This document shows positions 36,695-45,605 of a stretch of DNA of 64,000 bases, one piece after another. Origin of the DNA: Agromyces rhizosphaerae (GTDB lineage Bacteria; Actinomycetota; Actinomycetes; Actinomycetales; Microbacteriaceae); NCBI RefSeq assembly GCF_027925245.1, contig NZ_BSDP01000001.1, forward strand, positions 930,001 through 994,000, written 5' to 3'. Both the position numbers and the translations under genes were made by a program. Below the pieces are notes generated by a model. The model was not told the origin of the DNA, made no database searches, and saw nothing but the letters and a program-made list of their open reading frames with translations. How positions within the stretch are numbered: position 1 is the stretch's first letter; every line of letters starts with the position of its first letter.

Positions 36695-36928
36695 CTACGC
36701 GAGCCGGGAGGCGAGTTCGGCGATCTTGTCGGGGCGGAACCCGGACCAGTGGTCCTCGTCGGCGATCACGACCGGAGCCTGCAGGTAGCCGAGCTCCTTG
36801 ACCTGGGCGAGCGCCTGCTCGTCGGTCGAGAGATCGAGCACGTCGTACTCGATGCCCTTGCTGTCGAGCGCGCGATAGGTCGCGTTGCACTGGACGCACG
36901 AAGGCTTGGTGTAGACCGTCACCGACAT
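36695..36928 (-). CDS. nrdH: Glutaredoxin-like electron donor NrdH
   Basis: 77-residue thiol-disulfide protein that reduces NrdE. The redox motif is [14 protein letters not shown] (C-V-Q-C), and the C-terminal [16 protein letters not shown] is the family signature that distinguishes NrdH from ordinary glutaredoxins. Start ATG at 36928. It is first gene of the operon, 137 bases before nrdI, and behind the NrdR-box region. Confidence 0.96.
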   Translation of the reverse strand: MSVTVYTKPSCVQCNATYRALDSKGIEYDVLDLSTDEQALAQVKELGYLQAPVVIADEDHWSGFRPDKIAELASRLA

Positions 36929-36998
36929 CTGATGTTCCCCTCTGATTTCCGGGCCCCGGAGGGGGCTCCGGCCCCTGGTACCTCAACTGCCCGACCGA

Positions 36999-37046
36999 TA
37001 CTACATCTAGTGTTCGCCCCGGGGAACGACCACAAGATGATGTAGT
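36999..37046. promoter_or_regulatory. NrdR-box-like pair upstream of nrdH
   Basis: ACTACATCTAGTGT (37000-37013; on the minus strand ACACTAGATGTAGT) fits the NrdR consensus ACACWATATNTAGT closely. ACAAGATGATGTAGT (37032-37046) is a weaker second box. The centres are about 32 bases apart, the three-turn spacing typical of NrdR pairs. They lie about 70-120 bases upstream of nrdH, so ATP/dATP-responsive repression is expected. Confidence 0.7.
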
Positions 37047-37136
37047 TACACGCGTGTAGTTTTCCACCAGTCTTTCCACCGGTTGTGCACAGGCACGGAT
37101 GCCCGCGAGCGGCGGATTTCCGCGCTTTCCCGCCGG

Positions 37137-37145
37137 TTATCCACA
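37137..37145 (+). promoter_or_regulatory. DnaA box TTATCCACA upstream of nrdH
   Basis: TTATCCACA is an exact match to the classical DnaA box consensus TTATNCACA. Related imperfect sites (TTTTCCACC at 37059, TTTCCACCGG at 37074, TTGTGCACA at 37083) lie nearby. DnaA control of nrd genes is known in Escherichia coli, so replication-coupled control is possible here. The rest of 36929-37309 contains no gene I can see. Confidence 0.5.
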
Positions 37146-37309
37146 CCTGTGCACGCCCGCGAAAAAACTTGCTGTGGAGTGCCCTTCGGCGTGTCGCGCA
37201 TCCGTCCTCCGACGGTCGCTCGACCACTACATGTTGTGCTGCGGCAGCAATGCTGCCACTACCCACCGACACCCGGATGCCACGGGCCGGCGGGGTCGCC
37301 GCGGGAGCC

Positions 37310-37879
37310 CTACTTGGCCTTCGCCGCCGCCTTCGCCGCGCGCTTCGTCTCCCGCACCTTGGCGAGCGACTCGGGCGAGGTGATGTCGGCGACCGAGCGG
37401 AACGACCCCTCCTCGCCGTACGCGCCGGCGGCATCGCGCCAGCCCGCCGCCTCGAGCCCGCACTGCTTGCCCAGCAGCGCGAGGAAGATGCGCGCCTTCT
37501 GGTCGCCGAACCCGGGCAGCGCCTTCAGGCGCTTCAGCACCTCGGCGCCCGACGGGTCGCCCTGCGTCCAGATCGCGGCCGCGTCGCCGCCCCAGTCGTC
37601 GCGCACGGCCGTGGCGAGCGCCTGCACGCGCCCGGCCATCGAGCCGGGGAAGCGGTGCACCGCGGGCGGCTGCTTGAACGCCGCCACGAAGGCGTCGGGG
37701 TCGACCGCGGCGATCTCCGCTGCATCCGTCGTGCCCAGCCGGTCGCTGATCTTGGCGGGCCCCGCGAACGCCGTCTCCATCGCGACCTGCTGGTCGAGCA
37801 GCATGCCCACCAGGAGCGCGAAGGGGTCGTTCGTGAGCAGTTCGTCCGCGGCGTCGTCACCGGTGATGTGCAGTGCCAT
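37310..37879 (-). CDS. HhH-GPD family DNA repair-like protein
   Basis: 189-residue protein of the endonuclease III/HhH-GPD base-excision repair superfamily in a short actinobacterial version. Visible: an N-terminal helical part (NDPFALLVGMLLDQQVAME), a helix-hairpin-helix LKRLKALPGFGDQKARIFLA with the G-F-G hairpin, and a Lys/Ala-rich tail. The usual catalytic Lys/Asp pair and Fe-S cysteines are not evident, so glycosylase activity is uncertain. The ATG at 37879 has GGAGG nearby; an upstream extension to 37969 is open but lacks support. It is separated from the next gene by a nested palindrome. Confidence 0.78.
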   Translation of the reverse strand: MALHITGDDAADELLTNDPFALLVGMLLDQQVAMETAFAGPAKISDRLGTTDAAEIAAVDPDAFVAAFKQPPAVHRFPGSMAGRVQALATAVRDDWGGDAAAIWTQGDPSGAEVLKRLKALPGFGDQKARIFLALLGKQCGLEAAGWRDAAGAYGEEGSFRSVADITSPESLAKVRETKRAAKAAAKAK

Positions 37880-37920
37880 GCCTCCATCCTCCCATCCGCC
37901 TTGCGGCGCCCCGCCGCTGC

Positions 37921-37980
37921 GGCCAGTCTGCGTAGTCGCGGCCAGCCATAAGAGGCTGGCCGGAGCCACGCAGACTGGCC
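37921..37980. repeat. Nested perfect palindrome (double hairpin)
   Basis: Outer arms GGCCAGTCTGCGT (37921-37933) and ACGCAGACTGGCC (37968-37980) are perfect 13-base complements. Inside lies a second perfect hairpin GGCCAGCC (37940-37947) with GGCTGGCC (37954-37961) and a six-base loop. Both arms start with GGCCAG. It fills the gap between the HhH gene and the AbiEi-like gene, both on the minus strand. It may be a terminator, a REP-like element, or a cruciform-type site. Confidence 0.65.
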
Positions 37981-37994
37981 AGCGGCATCAAGCG

Positions 37995-38978
37995 TCAGCG
38001 ACGCGGTACTCCGTGAGCATCGAGCAACTCGGCGAGCCGCCGTGGAGAGCGGGCGACTCGCCAGTCCCAGCGCACGAATCCGCGGACACCGGGATGCCGC
38101 CGCAACTCGTCCTCTCGTCGCTTCTCGGCAACGACCACCTCGGCGGGCGTCCGCCCACGCAAGTACTCCTCCCTCATGTACTTCTGTGCGCCATCGAACT
38201 CGCCGACTATCCCTCGCGATCGCCAGAAGTAGTCCACGTCGGCGTGGCCGTGCTGCCGTTCGAAGCGCACCTGGAGTTCGGGCACCTCGAATCCGAGTTC
38301 GTGCATCGACGCCCGAGACCACGACTCGCCCGGGCTCCCGCTGCGCGAGTCCGCGAATCCGATCGCCCGGGTCGCCGCACGCCGACCGCGACGGATCCCC
38401 GCGCGGGAGAGCTCGGCCAGGAGGACCTGCGCGGTCAGCTCCGCCTCCCCGTTCCCATCGGCGTCGGGGATCGTGCGTCCCATCGCTGCGTCGAGCACGC
38501 ACACCGCCGTCGCGAAGGGCTCGGTCGACGCGATGTCGACCGCGGTACGAGGCAGCGACGTGACCGTGATGCCCTCGATCTCGACAGTCGCTGGTCGTGC
38601 GCCTCCGCGATGGGTGCGGATGCCCGGCGTCGAGCTCCCACCGCCGGCAGCACCATCCCAGAGCTCCACCGCGTCGGGCATGCGTCCGATGATCGGGAGC
38701 CCGTGCACCGCTGCGGCCGATAGGTGGCTGACCGGACGGTCATGGCGCGTCTGCGCCGTAGCGGTCGCCCGTATGAGTTCGACGTGGCGCTCCTCTGGGC
38801 TCGCGGCCGCCCACGCCGCACGCGGTGCGAACGCACCACGTCGCACGCGGATGAGGCTCCCTTCCCGGACGGCCTGCCGAACCTGACGGTGGGTGGCTCC
38901 CGCACCCAGGAGTTGGGCGGTGCTGAGACGTTCCGGGTCTCCGAGACGCGCGCGTGCGCCGATCATGCCGTCGTCCAT
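37995..38978 (-). CDS. AbiEi-type antitoxin-domain protein with C-terminal nuclease-like domain
   Basis: About 327 residues. The N-terminal winged-helix portion (LSTAQLLGAGATHRQVRQAV, VRRGAFAPRAAW) resembles the type IV AbiEi antitoxin domain. The middle (VSHLSAAAVHGLPIIG, then TVTSLPRTAVDIAS) is its usual continuation. The C-terminal part (SWSRASMHELGFEVPELQV, then GHADVDYFWRSRGIVGEFDG, then AQKYM) has the Glu, V-D, E-x-D-G-x-x-K-Y pattern of Vsr/PD-(D/E)XK-like nucleases. No AbiEii toxin gene neighbours it. Start ATG at 38978. Such solitary proteins are widespread in actinobacteria with no proved function. The 200 bases upstream show nothing recognisable. Confidence 0.75.
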   Translation of the reverse strand: MDDGMIGARARLGDPERLSTAQLLGAGATHRQVRQAVREGSLIRVRRGAFAPRAAWAAASPEERHVELIRATATAQTRHDRPVSHLSAAAVHGLPIIGRMPDAVELWDGAAGGGSSTPGIRTHRGGARPATVEIEGITVTSLPRTAVDIASTEPFATAVCVLDAAMGRTIPDADGNGEAELTAQVLLAELSRAGIRRGRRAATRAIGFADSRSGSPGESWSRASMHELGFEVPELQVRFERQHGHADVDYFWRSRGIVGEFDGAQKYMREEYLRGRTPAEVVVAEKRREDELRRHPGVRGFVRWDWRVARSPRRLAELLDAHGVPRR

Positions 38979-39178
38979 GGTTCGAGCTTCGACGAGCGGA
39001 CGTGCGCGGCCACCGACGGCGACCGGTGCGTATCTGCAGCACGTATTCCGCGCGCTGTGGAGACCGGTGACCGTTCCTCGGCCAACTCGGCCCGCCGAGA
39101 TCACGGCGGCCCGCGCTGCAGCCCGGGCCCATGCGATCCGGCCGGGCCGGTGCGATCGGCACGTGCCGGCGGCAGGGG

Positions 39179-40249
39179 TCAGGCGCGGGGCGGGGGCGCG
39201 GTGCTCGCGCGCACGATGAGGGAGGGCGCGCGGGGGGCGGGGTCGTCCACGGAGGCGGGCTGCGAAGCGGATGCCCCGGGGCCGGCGAGCAGCTCGGCGA
39301 CGAGCGACATGGTGTCGCGGCCGAGCGCGTCGAAGTCCTGGCGGAGCGTCGTCAGCGGCGGCGCGAAGTGGGCAGCCTCGGGCTCGTCGTCGAAGCCGAC
39401 GACGCTGAGGTCGTCGGGCACCCGCCGGCCCGCGTCGCGCAGCGCGTGCAGCAGCCCGAGCGCCATCTGGTCGTTGCCGACGAACACGGCCGTCGCCGTC
39501 GCATCCGCCGCCAACTCGACACCGGCGGCGTACCCCGAGTCCGGCAGCCACTCCCCCTCGATCGGCGGGGCGACCCTCAGCCCGTGCGACGCCATCGCCT
39601 CGCGCCAGCCGCGCACGCGCTCGGTCGCGTCCATCCAGCGGTGCGGCCCGGCGACGTGGCGGATCTCCCGGTGGCCCAGCCCGACGAGGTGCTCGACCGC
39701 GGCACGCGCCCCCGCCGCCTGGTCGATCGCGACGCGGCGCACGCCCGAGACGGGCTCGGATGCCACCGCGACGACCGGCACGCGCACGTCGACGGACCCG
39801 ACGACCTCGACCGCCTCGCGCTCGCCCGAGATGAGCACGATCGCCTCGACCCGCTGCGCCACGAGCCGCCGCACGGCCTCGCGGAGCGCCGACCGCTGCA
39901 GCGAGCGCATGCTCACCTGGCTGACGGTGTACCCGGCCGCGTAGGCCGCCTGGTTGAACTCGAGCGCCGCGCTCGACGGGCCGTAGTCGGGCCGCCCGGC
40001 GAGGATCAGCCCGAGCGAGCGCGAGCGCCGGCTCGCCATCGCGCGGGCCGCGGGCGACGGCGTGTAGTGCAGGTCGGCGATCGCCTGCTGCACGCGTGCG
40101 CGCGTCGCCTCCGCGACATCCGCCCGGCCGTTCAGCACCCTCGAGACGGTCTGGTGCGACACGCCCGCGAGCCGGGCGACGTCGAACATGGTGGGCACGG
40201 ATGCCTCGCCGGCAGCGGTGCCCGCCGACCCACTCGCATCCGTCGCCAT
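39179..40249 (-). CDS. LacI family regulator of the araBAD-type operon
   Basis: 356-residue repressor. N-terminal helix-turn-helix: MFDVARLAGVSHQTVSRVLN, then hinge YTPSPAARAMASRRSRSLGL. The sensor has the usual IEHLVGLGHREIRHVAGPHR-like block, FVGNDQMALGLLHALRDAGR and VVGFDDEPEAAHFAPPLTT. It is the last gene of the araD-araB-araA operon, 19 bases after araA. The twin GTTAGCGCTAAC operators before araD are its probable targets, with an arabinose-pathway sugar as inducer (inferred). Confidence 0.9.
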   Translation of the reverse strand: MATDASGSAGTAAGEASVPTMFDVARLAGVSHQTVSRVLNGRADVAEATRARVQQAIADLHYTPSPAARAMASRRSRSLGLILAGRPDYGPSSAALEFNQAAYAAGYTVSQVSMRSLQRSALREAVRRLVAQRVEAIVLISGEREAVEVVGSVDVRVPVVAVASEPVSGVRRVAIDQAAGARAAVEHLVGLGHREIRHVAGPHRWMDATERVRGWREAMASHGLRVAPPIEGEWLPDSGYAAGVELAADATATAVFVGNDQMALGLLHALRDAGRRVPDDLSVVGFDDEPEAAHFAPPLTTLRQDFDALGRDTMSLVAELLAGPGASASQPASVDDPAPRAPSLIVRASTAPPPRA

Positions 40250-40267
40250 CGCGCCCCGCTCCCGCGC

Positions 40268-41791
40268 CTAGAGCCCCTGCGCGAGCCGGAAGTACGCCTG
40301 GTTCCAGCGCACCTCCTGCTCGAAGCCGCGCTGCGTGGTCTCCTCGTCGATGACGAGCAGCTCGAGGCCGGCCATGGTCGCGAAGTCGCGGAACACGTCC
40401 ACGCCCACCGCGGTCGACATGACGGTGTGGTGCGCGGCGCCGGCCGTGAGCCAGGCCGCGGCGCTCGTGGCGAAGTCGGGCGCGGGCTTCCAGACGGCGC
40501 GGCCGACCGGCAGCTTGGGCAGCGGTGACGGCAGGTCGACGTTCTCGACCACGTTCGCCGTGAGGCGGAAGCGGTCGCGCATGTCGCTCATCGCGACCAC
40601 GACGGCGGGGCCGGGGTCGGCGGTGAAGACCAGGCGCACCGGGTCGTCCTTGCCGCCGATGCCGAGCGGGTGGATCTCGAGCGTGGGCTTCGCGGTCGTG
40701 AGCGACGGCGACACCTCGAGCATGTGCGCGCCGAGGATGAGCTCGCTGCCGGGCGTGAGGTCGTAGGTGTAGTCCTCCATGAGCGAGGCGCCGCCGGGCA
40801 GGCCCGCACCCATCACGTTCGCGACGCGCACGAGGATCGCGGTCTTCCAGTCGCCCTCGGCGCCGAACCCGTAGCCCTCGGCCATGAGGCGCTGCACCGC
40901 GAGGCCCGGGAGCTGCTTCAGCGCGCCGAGGTCCTCGAACGAGGTCGTGAACGCGCCGAAGCCGCCCTCCTCGAGGAACGACCGGAGCCCGAGCTCGATG
41001 GCCGCGCCGTCGCGCAGCGACTGGTGGCGCTCGCCGCCCGCCCGCAGCTCGGGCACGACGTCGTAGAGGTCCTCGTACTCGGCGACGAGCTGGTCGACCT
41101 CGGCGTCGGAGGCCGCCGCGACCGCGTCCGCCAGCTCGTTCACGCCCCAGGTGTTCACCTGCACGCCGAGCCGCAGCTCGGCCTCGGTCTTGTCGCCCTC
41201 GGTGACGGCGACGTAGCGCATGTTGTCGCCGAACCGGGCGAGCTTCAGCGAACGGGATGCCGCGAGGCCGGCCGCCGCACGCTGCCAGGTGGTGAACCGC
41301 TGCTGCACCCGCGGGTCGCTCACGTGGCCGGCGATGGTCGTGCGCGGCACGCCGAGGCGGGTCTGGATGTAGCCGAACTCGCGGTCGCCGTGCGCGGCCT
41401 GGTTGAGGTTCATGAAGTCGAAGTCGATGTCGCCCCACGGCAGCTCGACGTTCGCCTGCGTGTGCAGGTGCGCGAGCGGCTTCTGCAGCGCGTCGAGCCC
41501 GGCGATCCACATCTTCGCGGGGCTGAACGTGTGCATCCAGGCGACGACGCCGATGACGTTCGGTGCGGCGTTCGCCTCGAGCACCACGCGCTTGATCGCG
41601 TCGGAGTCGGTGAGCACCGGCATCCAGACGACGTGCACGGGCACGTCTGCGGCGGCGTTCAGCGTCGCGGCGACCTTGCGCGACTGCTCGGCGACCTGCT
41701 GCAGCGTCTCCGGGCCGTAGAGGTGCTGGCTGCCGGTGAGGAACCAGACCTCGTACGCGTCGAGCGAGGTGGTGAGCGGGGTGCGGGTCAT
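40268..41791 (-). CDS. araA: L-arabinose isomerase
   Basis: Cytoplasmic Mn-dependent isomerase of L-arabinose to L-ribulose. 507 residues. The active-site acids and histidines correspond to Glu in [11 protein letters not shown], Glu in [10 protein letters not shown], His in LGAHMLEV and His in [10 protein letters not shown]; the N-terminal [19 protein letters not shown] is the family signature. Start ATG at 41791 is preceded by AAGGAGACATC. Middle gene of araD-araB-araA. Confidence 0.97.
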   Translation of the reverse strand: MTRTPLTTSLDAYEVWFLTGSQHLYGPETLQQVAEQSRKVAATLNAAADVPVHVVWMPVLTDSDAIKRVVLEANAAPNVIGVVAWMHTFSPAKMWIAGLDALQKPLAHLHTQANVELPWGDIDFDFMNLNQAAHGDREFGYIQTRLGVPRTTIAGHVSDPRVQQRFTTWQRAAAGLAASRSLKLARFGDNMRYVAVTEGDKTEAELRLGVQVNTWGVNELADAVAAASDAEVDQLVAEYEDLYDVVPELRAGGERHQSLRDGAAIELGLRSFLEEGGFGAFTTSFEDLGALKQLPGLAVQRLMAEGYGFGAEGDWKTAILVRVANVMGAGLPGGASLMEDYTYDLTPGSELILGAHMLEVSPSLTTAKPTLEIHPLGIGGKDDPVRLVFTADPGPAVVVAMSDMRDRFRLTANVVENVDLPSPLPKLPVGRAVWKPAPDFATSAAAWLTAGAAHHTVMSTAVGVDVFRDFATMAGLELLVIDEETTQRGFEQEVRWNQAYFRLAQGL

Positions 41792-41876
41792 GATGTCTCC
41801 TTGCGGATGGTGCGGGTCGAGAGGTACGGGGCGGATGCGACGTGGCGGACGGACGCCGCGGAGCACCCGCCCCGGG

Positions 41877-43475
41877 TCAGAGCGCCTTCACCGCGGCGGC
41901 CTCGGCGGCGAGGCCGGCCCGGTAGCGGTCGAGGTAGGCGGTGAAGCCGGCGACGTCGGCGGCGTCGGGGTCGACGGTCTCGATGTCGGCGCCGGCGAAG
42001 ACGCGCTGGTCGAGCCAGGTGGCGAGGTCGGGGTCGGATGCCCCGGGGCCGGATGCCTCGGCCAGGTAGCGCGCGAGCACGGCGATGCCCCACGCGCCGC
42101 CCTCCGACGCGGTCTCGCCGACCGCGACCGGCGCGTCGAGCGCGCCCGCGAGGAACCGCTGGGCGACGCCCGCGGTGCGGAAGATGCCGCCGTGGGCGAA
42201 CATCCGGTCGATGGCCACGCCCTCGCCCGCGAGCACGCGCATGCCGAGCGCGAGGGTGCCGTACACGCCGTAGAGCTGGGCGCGCATGAGGTTCGCGAGC
42301 GTGAACCGGCTGTCGGGGGTGCGCACGACCAGCGGCCGCCCCTCCTCGAGTCCGGCGATCGGCTCACCCGCGAGGTGGTTGTAGGCGAGGAGGCCGCCCG
42401 CGTCGGGCTCGCCCGCGAGCGCCTCGCGGAAGAGCGTCGCGAACGCGGCATCCGTGCCGACCGGCGCACCGGCGGCCTCGGCGAACCGCTCGAACACGCC
42501 GACCCACGCGGCCAGCTCGCTCGCGCCGTTGTTGCAGTGCACCATCGCGACCGGGTCGCCCGCGGGCGTGGTCACGAGGTCGAGCTCGTGGTGCGCGCTC
42601 GCGAGCGGGCCCTCGAGCACGACCATGGCGAAGATGCTGGTGCCCGCGCTGACGTTGCCCGTGCGGGGCGCGACCGAGTTGGTCGCGACCATGCCGGTGC
42701 CGGCGTCGCCCTCGGGCGGGCAGAGCGGGATGCCGGGCTGCAGCGCACCGGTCGGGTCGAGCAGCGCCGCGCCCTCGGGGGTGAGCGAGCCTGCCGGCGC
42801 GCCCGCGGGCAGCACCTCGGGCAGCAGCCCGGCCACGGAGAGCCCTGGCGCGCGGCCTGAGACGAGCTCGTCGTACGACGCGACGAGCGCCGCATCGTAC
42901 GTGCCTGTCGCGGAGTCGATCGGGAACATGCCCGAGGCGTCGCCCACGCCCAGCACGTCGCGCCCGGTGAGGCGGCGGTGCACGTATCCGGCGAGCGTCG
43001 TGATCGACGCCAGCCGCGGCACGTGCGGCTCGTCGTCGAGCACCGCCTGGTGCAGGTGCGCGATCGACCAGCGAAGCGGGATGTTCAGGCCGAAGCGCTC
43101 GCTGAGCTCGGCGGCCGCGGGGCCGGTCGAGGTGTTCCGCCAGGTGCGGAACGGCACGAGCAGCTCGCCGTCGGCGTCGAACGCGAGGTAGCCGTGCATC
43201 ATCGCCGAGACGCCGATGGCGCCGAACGAGGTGGGCGCGACGCCGTGACGACGCCGCGCGTCGGCGACGAGGTCCGCGTACGCGGCCTGCAGGCCCGCCC
43301 AGACGTCCTCGAGCGAGTAGGTCCAGGTGCGGTCGACGAAGGAGTTCTCCCATTCGTGGCTGCCGACGGCGAGCACCTCGGTCGGGTCCTCCCCGACCAG
43401 GCACGCCTTGATGCGGGTCGAGCCGAACTCGATGCCGAGCGCGGTGCGCCCCTCGGTGATCTGCGTCGCGCTCAT
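41877..43475 (-). CDS. araB: Ribulokinase
   Basis: FGGY-family kinase phosphorylating L-ribulose. 532 residues. N-terminal [18 protein letters not shown] is the ATP-binding motif of this family, followed by [13 protein letters not shown] and a sugar-binding Trp-rich [15 protein letters not shown]. The C-terminal domain contains [16 protein letters not shown] and [20 protein letters not shown]. Start ATG at 43475 overlaps the araD stop at 43472 (ATGA). It catalyses the step between araA and araD. Confidence 0.96.
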   Translation of the reverse strand: MSATQITEGRTALGIEFGSTRIKACLVGEDPTEVLAVGSHEWENSFVDRTWTYSLEDVWAGLQAAYADLVADARRRHGVAPTSFGAIGVSAMMHGYLAFDADGELLVPFRTWRNTSTGPAAAELSERFGLNIPLRWSIAHLHQAVLDDEPHVPRLASITTLAGYVHRRLTGRDVLGVGDASGMFPIDSATGTYDAALVASYDELVSGRAPGLSVAGLLPEVLPAGAPAGSLTPEGAALLDPTGALQPGIPLCPPEGDAGTGMVATNSVAPRTGNVSAGTSIFAMVVLEGPLASAHHELDLVTTPAGDPVAMVHCNNGASELAAWVGVFERFAEAAGAPVGTDAAFATLFREALAGEPDAGGLLAYNHLAGEPIAGLEEGRPLVVRTPDSRFTLANLMRAQLYGVYGTLALGMRVLAGEGVAIDRMFAHGGIFRTAGVAQRFLAGALDAPVAVGETASEGGAWGIAVLARYLAEASGPGASDPDLATWLDQRVFAGADIETVDPDAADVAGFTAYLDRYRAGLAAEAAAVKAL

Positions 43476-44185
43476 CGCCGGGCGTCCCCTCCCTGGCCGT
43501 ACACGTTCTGGTAGCGCGCGTACAGCGCGTCGATCCGCTCCTGCGGAATGGGGATGAGCGGGCCCGCCTCGCGCGCGTAGTGCACGCTGCGCGCGGCATC
43601 CTCGACCATCACGGCTGCCTTCACGGCGTCCTTCGCGTTCACGCCGATGGTGAACGGGCCGTGGTTCTGCATCAGCACGGCGCGCGAGCGGTGCCCGGTG
43701 AGGGTCTCGACGATGCCGCGGCCGATCGAGTCGTCGCCGATGATCGCGAACGGCCCGATCGGGATCGGCCCGCCGAACTCGTCGGCCATGCCGGTGATCA
43801 CGCACGGGATCTCCTCGCCGCGCGCCGCCCAGGCGACGGCGAACGTGGAGTGCGTGTGCACGACGCCGCCGACCTCGGGCATGTGGCGGTACACGTAGGC
43901 GTGCGCGGCGGTGTCGCTCGACGGGTTGCGCTCGGAACCCGGGGTGCCTTGGATGACGTTGCCGTCGAGGTCGCAGAGGATCATGTTCTCGGGCGCGAGG
44001 TCGTCGTACGAGACGCCCGAGGGCTTGATCACGAACAGGTCGGCGCCGGGCACGCGGCCGGACACGTTGCCGCCGGTCCAGACCACGAGGCCGTAGCGGG
44101 TGAGCTCGCCGTGCAGGCGGGCGACGTCGGCGCGCACCTGCTCGATCGCTGCGGTGACGTCTGCATCGAACTCAGGGGTGGTCAC
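43472..44185 (-). CDS. araD: L-ribulose-5-phosphate 4-epimerase (copy 1)
   Basis: Class II aldolase-type zinc enzyme converting L-ribulose-5-phosphate to D-xylulose-5-phosphate. 237 residues. Family motifs: TGGNVSGRVPGADLFVIKPS, VVHTHSTFAVAWAARGE (two zinc His) and LMQNHGPFTIGVNAKDAV (third His). GTG at 44185 follows GAAGGAGACAC. First gene of the operon, just below twin LacI operators. It is a near-duplicate of the gene at 48476. Confidence 0.96.
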   Translation of the reverse strand: MTTPEFDADVTAAIEQVRADVARLHGELTRYGLVVWTGGNVSGRVPGADLFVIKPSGVSYDDLAPENMILCDLDGNVIQGTPGSERNPSSDTAAHAYVYRHMPEVGGVVHTHSTFAVAWAARGEEIPCVITGMADEFGGPIPIGPFAIIGDDSIGRGIVETLTGHRSRAVLMQNHGPFTIGVNAKDAVKAAVMVEDAARSVHYAREAGPLIPIPQERIDALYARYQNVYGQGGDARR

Positions 44186-44202
44186 GTGTCTCCTTCGACC
44201 GG

Positions 44203-44237
44203 CGTTAGCGCTAACGGAAACAACGTTAGCGCTCACG
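44203..44237. promoter_or_regulatory. Twin LacI operators GTTAGCGCTAAC upstream of araD
   Basis: CGTTAGCGCTAACG (44203-44216) is a perfect 14-base palindrome; CGTTAGCGCTCACG (44224-44237) differs at one position. Their centres are 21 bases apart, two helical turns. The first lies 18 bases upstream of the araD GTG, so a bound repressor would cover the promoter or start of transcription. Confidence 0.75.
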
Positions 44238-44276
44238 GAGGGTGCGTGCAACCGGTGCGAAGCCGCCGGGAACAGC

Positions 44277-44310
44277 GAACGGGGCGGATGCCGCAGCATC
44301 CGCCCCGTTC
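44277..44310 (-). terminator. Terminator hairpin after the pentose importer operon
   Basis: GAACGGGGCGGATGC (44277-44291) pairs with GCATCCGCCCCGTTC (44296-44310), a perfect 15-bp stem with a 4-base loop. It begins about 18 bases beyond the permease stop at 44328 in the direction of transcription, separating this operon from araDBA. Confidence 0.8.
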
Positions 44311-44327
44311 GTCGCACCCCCGCGTGC

Positions 44328-45569
44328 TCAGCTGCCCGAACGCCGCTTGTTGTAGACGTCGAAGGCGACGGCGAGCAGCAGCACGAGGCCCTTCACGGCC
44401 TGCTGCCACTCGATGCCGATGCCCATGATCGACATGCCGTTGTTGAGGACACCGATGATCAGACCACCGATGATCGCGCCGCCGATGGTGCCGACGCCGC
44501 CCTGCACCGCCGCGCCGCCGATGAAGGCCGCGGAGATCGCCTCGAGCTCGAACCCGTCACCGGCCTTCGGGCCCGCGAGGTTCAGGCGGGCGGTGAAGAT
44601 GAGGCCGGCGAGCGCGGCGAGCACGCCCATGTTGACGAAGAGCAGGAAGTCGACCCGGCGGGTCTTGATGCCCGACAGCTCGGCCGCGTGGCGGTTGCCG
44701 CCGATCGCGTAGATGTGACGGCCGAACACCGTGCGGTTCATCACGATGCCGTACACCAGCACGAGCACGGCGAGGATGATCAGGGTGATCGGGATGCCCT
44801 TGTACGACGCGAGCGAGTAGGCGAAGAACGAGATTCCGACGGCGACCAGCACCAGCTTGGTGATGAACCACGCGATCGGCTCGACCTCCTGGCCGTACTT
44901 GATGCGGCCGCTGCGGCTGCGCACCTGCTGCACGACGATCGCGATGATCGCGATGACGCCGACGCCGAGGGTCAGCGGGTCGATCTCGAACTCGCCGAAC
45001 ACGTCGTTGACGAAGCCGTTGCCGAGGGCGCGGTACTCGGTCGGGAACGAGCCGATGTTCGCGTTGCCGAGCACGACCAGCGCCAGGCCTCGGAAGATGA
45101 GCATGCCCGCCAGCGTCACGATGAACGCCGGGATGCCGACGAACGCGATCCAGAAGCCCTGCCAGGCGCCGACCAGCGCGCCGATGCCGAGCGAGAGCAG
45201 CACGGAGAGCCACCACGGCAACCCCATCTGCACCGCGAAGACACCCGAGCAGGCGCCGACGAAGGCCGCGACCGAGCCGACCGACAGGTCGATGTGACCG
45301 GCGACGATGACCATGACCATGCCGATGGCGAGTACGAGGATGTACCCGTTCTGGACGACCAGGTTGGAGATGTTCTGCGGACGGAGCAGGATTCCGTCGG
45401 TCAGGAACGAGAACAGCACCACGACCGCGACGAGCGCGATGAAGATGCCGTTCTTGCCGAGGTCGGCGAGCACGTGGCTCAGCCGCTCGGTGAACTTGTT
45501 GTCCACCGGGTTCACGTTCGAGCCGGCGGCGTGGGTTTCCTCGGTGACGGGTGGGTTCGGATTCGACAT
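44328..45569 (-). CDS. mmsB: Multiple-monosaccharide/pentose ABC transporter permease (XylH/MmsB-type)
   Basis: Integral-membrane permease of a CUT2 monosaccharide importer, 413 residues with about ten hydrophobic helices. Characteristic CUT2 segments are VIVAGHIDLSVGSVAAFVGA, GWQGFWIAFVGIPAFIVTLA-like, IYAIGGNRHAAELSGIKTRR and GAAVQGGVGTIGGAIIGGLI. A long N-terminal cytoplasmic tail (residues 1-40) precedes the first helix. Start ATG at 45569 follows AGGAG. Downstream partner of the ATPase gene at 45606, 36 bases away. Confidence 0.94.
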   Translation of the reverse strand: MSNPNPPVTEETHAAGSNVNPVDNKFTERLSHVLADLGKNGIFIALVAVVVLFSFLTDGILLRPQNISNLVVQNGYILVLAIGMVMVIVAGHIDLSVGSVAAFVGACSGVFAVQMGLPWWLSVLLSLGIGALVGAWQGFWIAFVGIPAFIVTLAGMLIFRGLALVVLGNANIGSFPTEYRALGNGFVNDVFGEFEIDPLTLGVGVIAIIAIVVQQVRSRSGRIKYGQEVEPIAWFITKLVLVAVGISFFAYSLASYKGIPITLIILAVLVLVYGIVMNRTVFGRHIYAIGGNRHAAELSGIKTRRVDFLLFVNMGVLAALAGLIFTARLNLAGPKAGDGFELEAISAAFIGGAAVQGGVGTIGGAIIGGLIIGVLNNGMSIMGIGIEWQQAVKGLVLLLAVAFDVYNKRRSGS

Positions 45570-45605
45570 GCGTGAGTCTCCTGGGGTGATTCGCCAGCGG
45601 CGGCG

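Noticed and set aside
37137..37145. DnaA box as evidence of a replication origin
   Set aside because: Only one exact box; no dnaA/dnaN genes, no A/T-rich unwinding region and the site is in a normal operon promoter.
37995..41510. Single minus-strand frame of 1171 codons across araA, a LacI gene and the AbiEi-like gene
   Set aside because: Only its last 327 codons are protein-like; the remainder is out of frame with araA and lacI, whose own frames are unmistakable.
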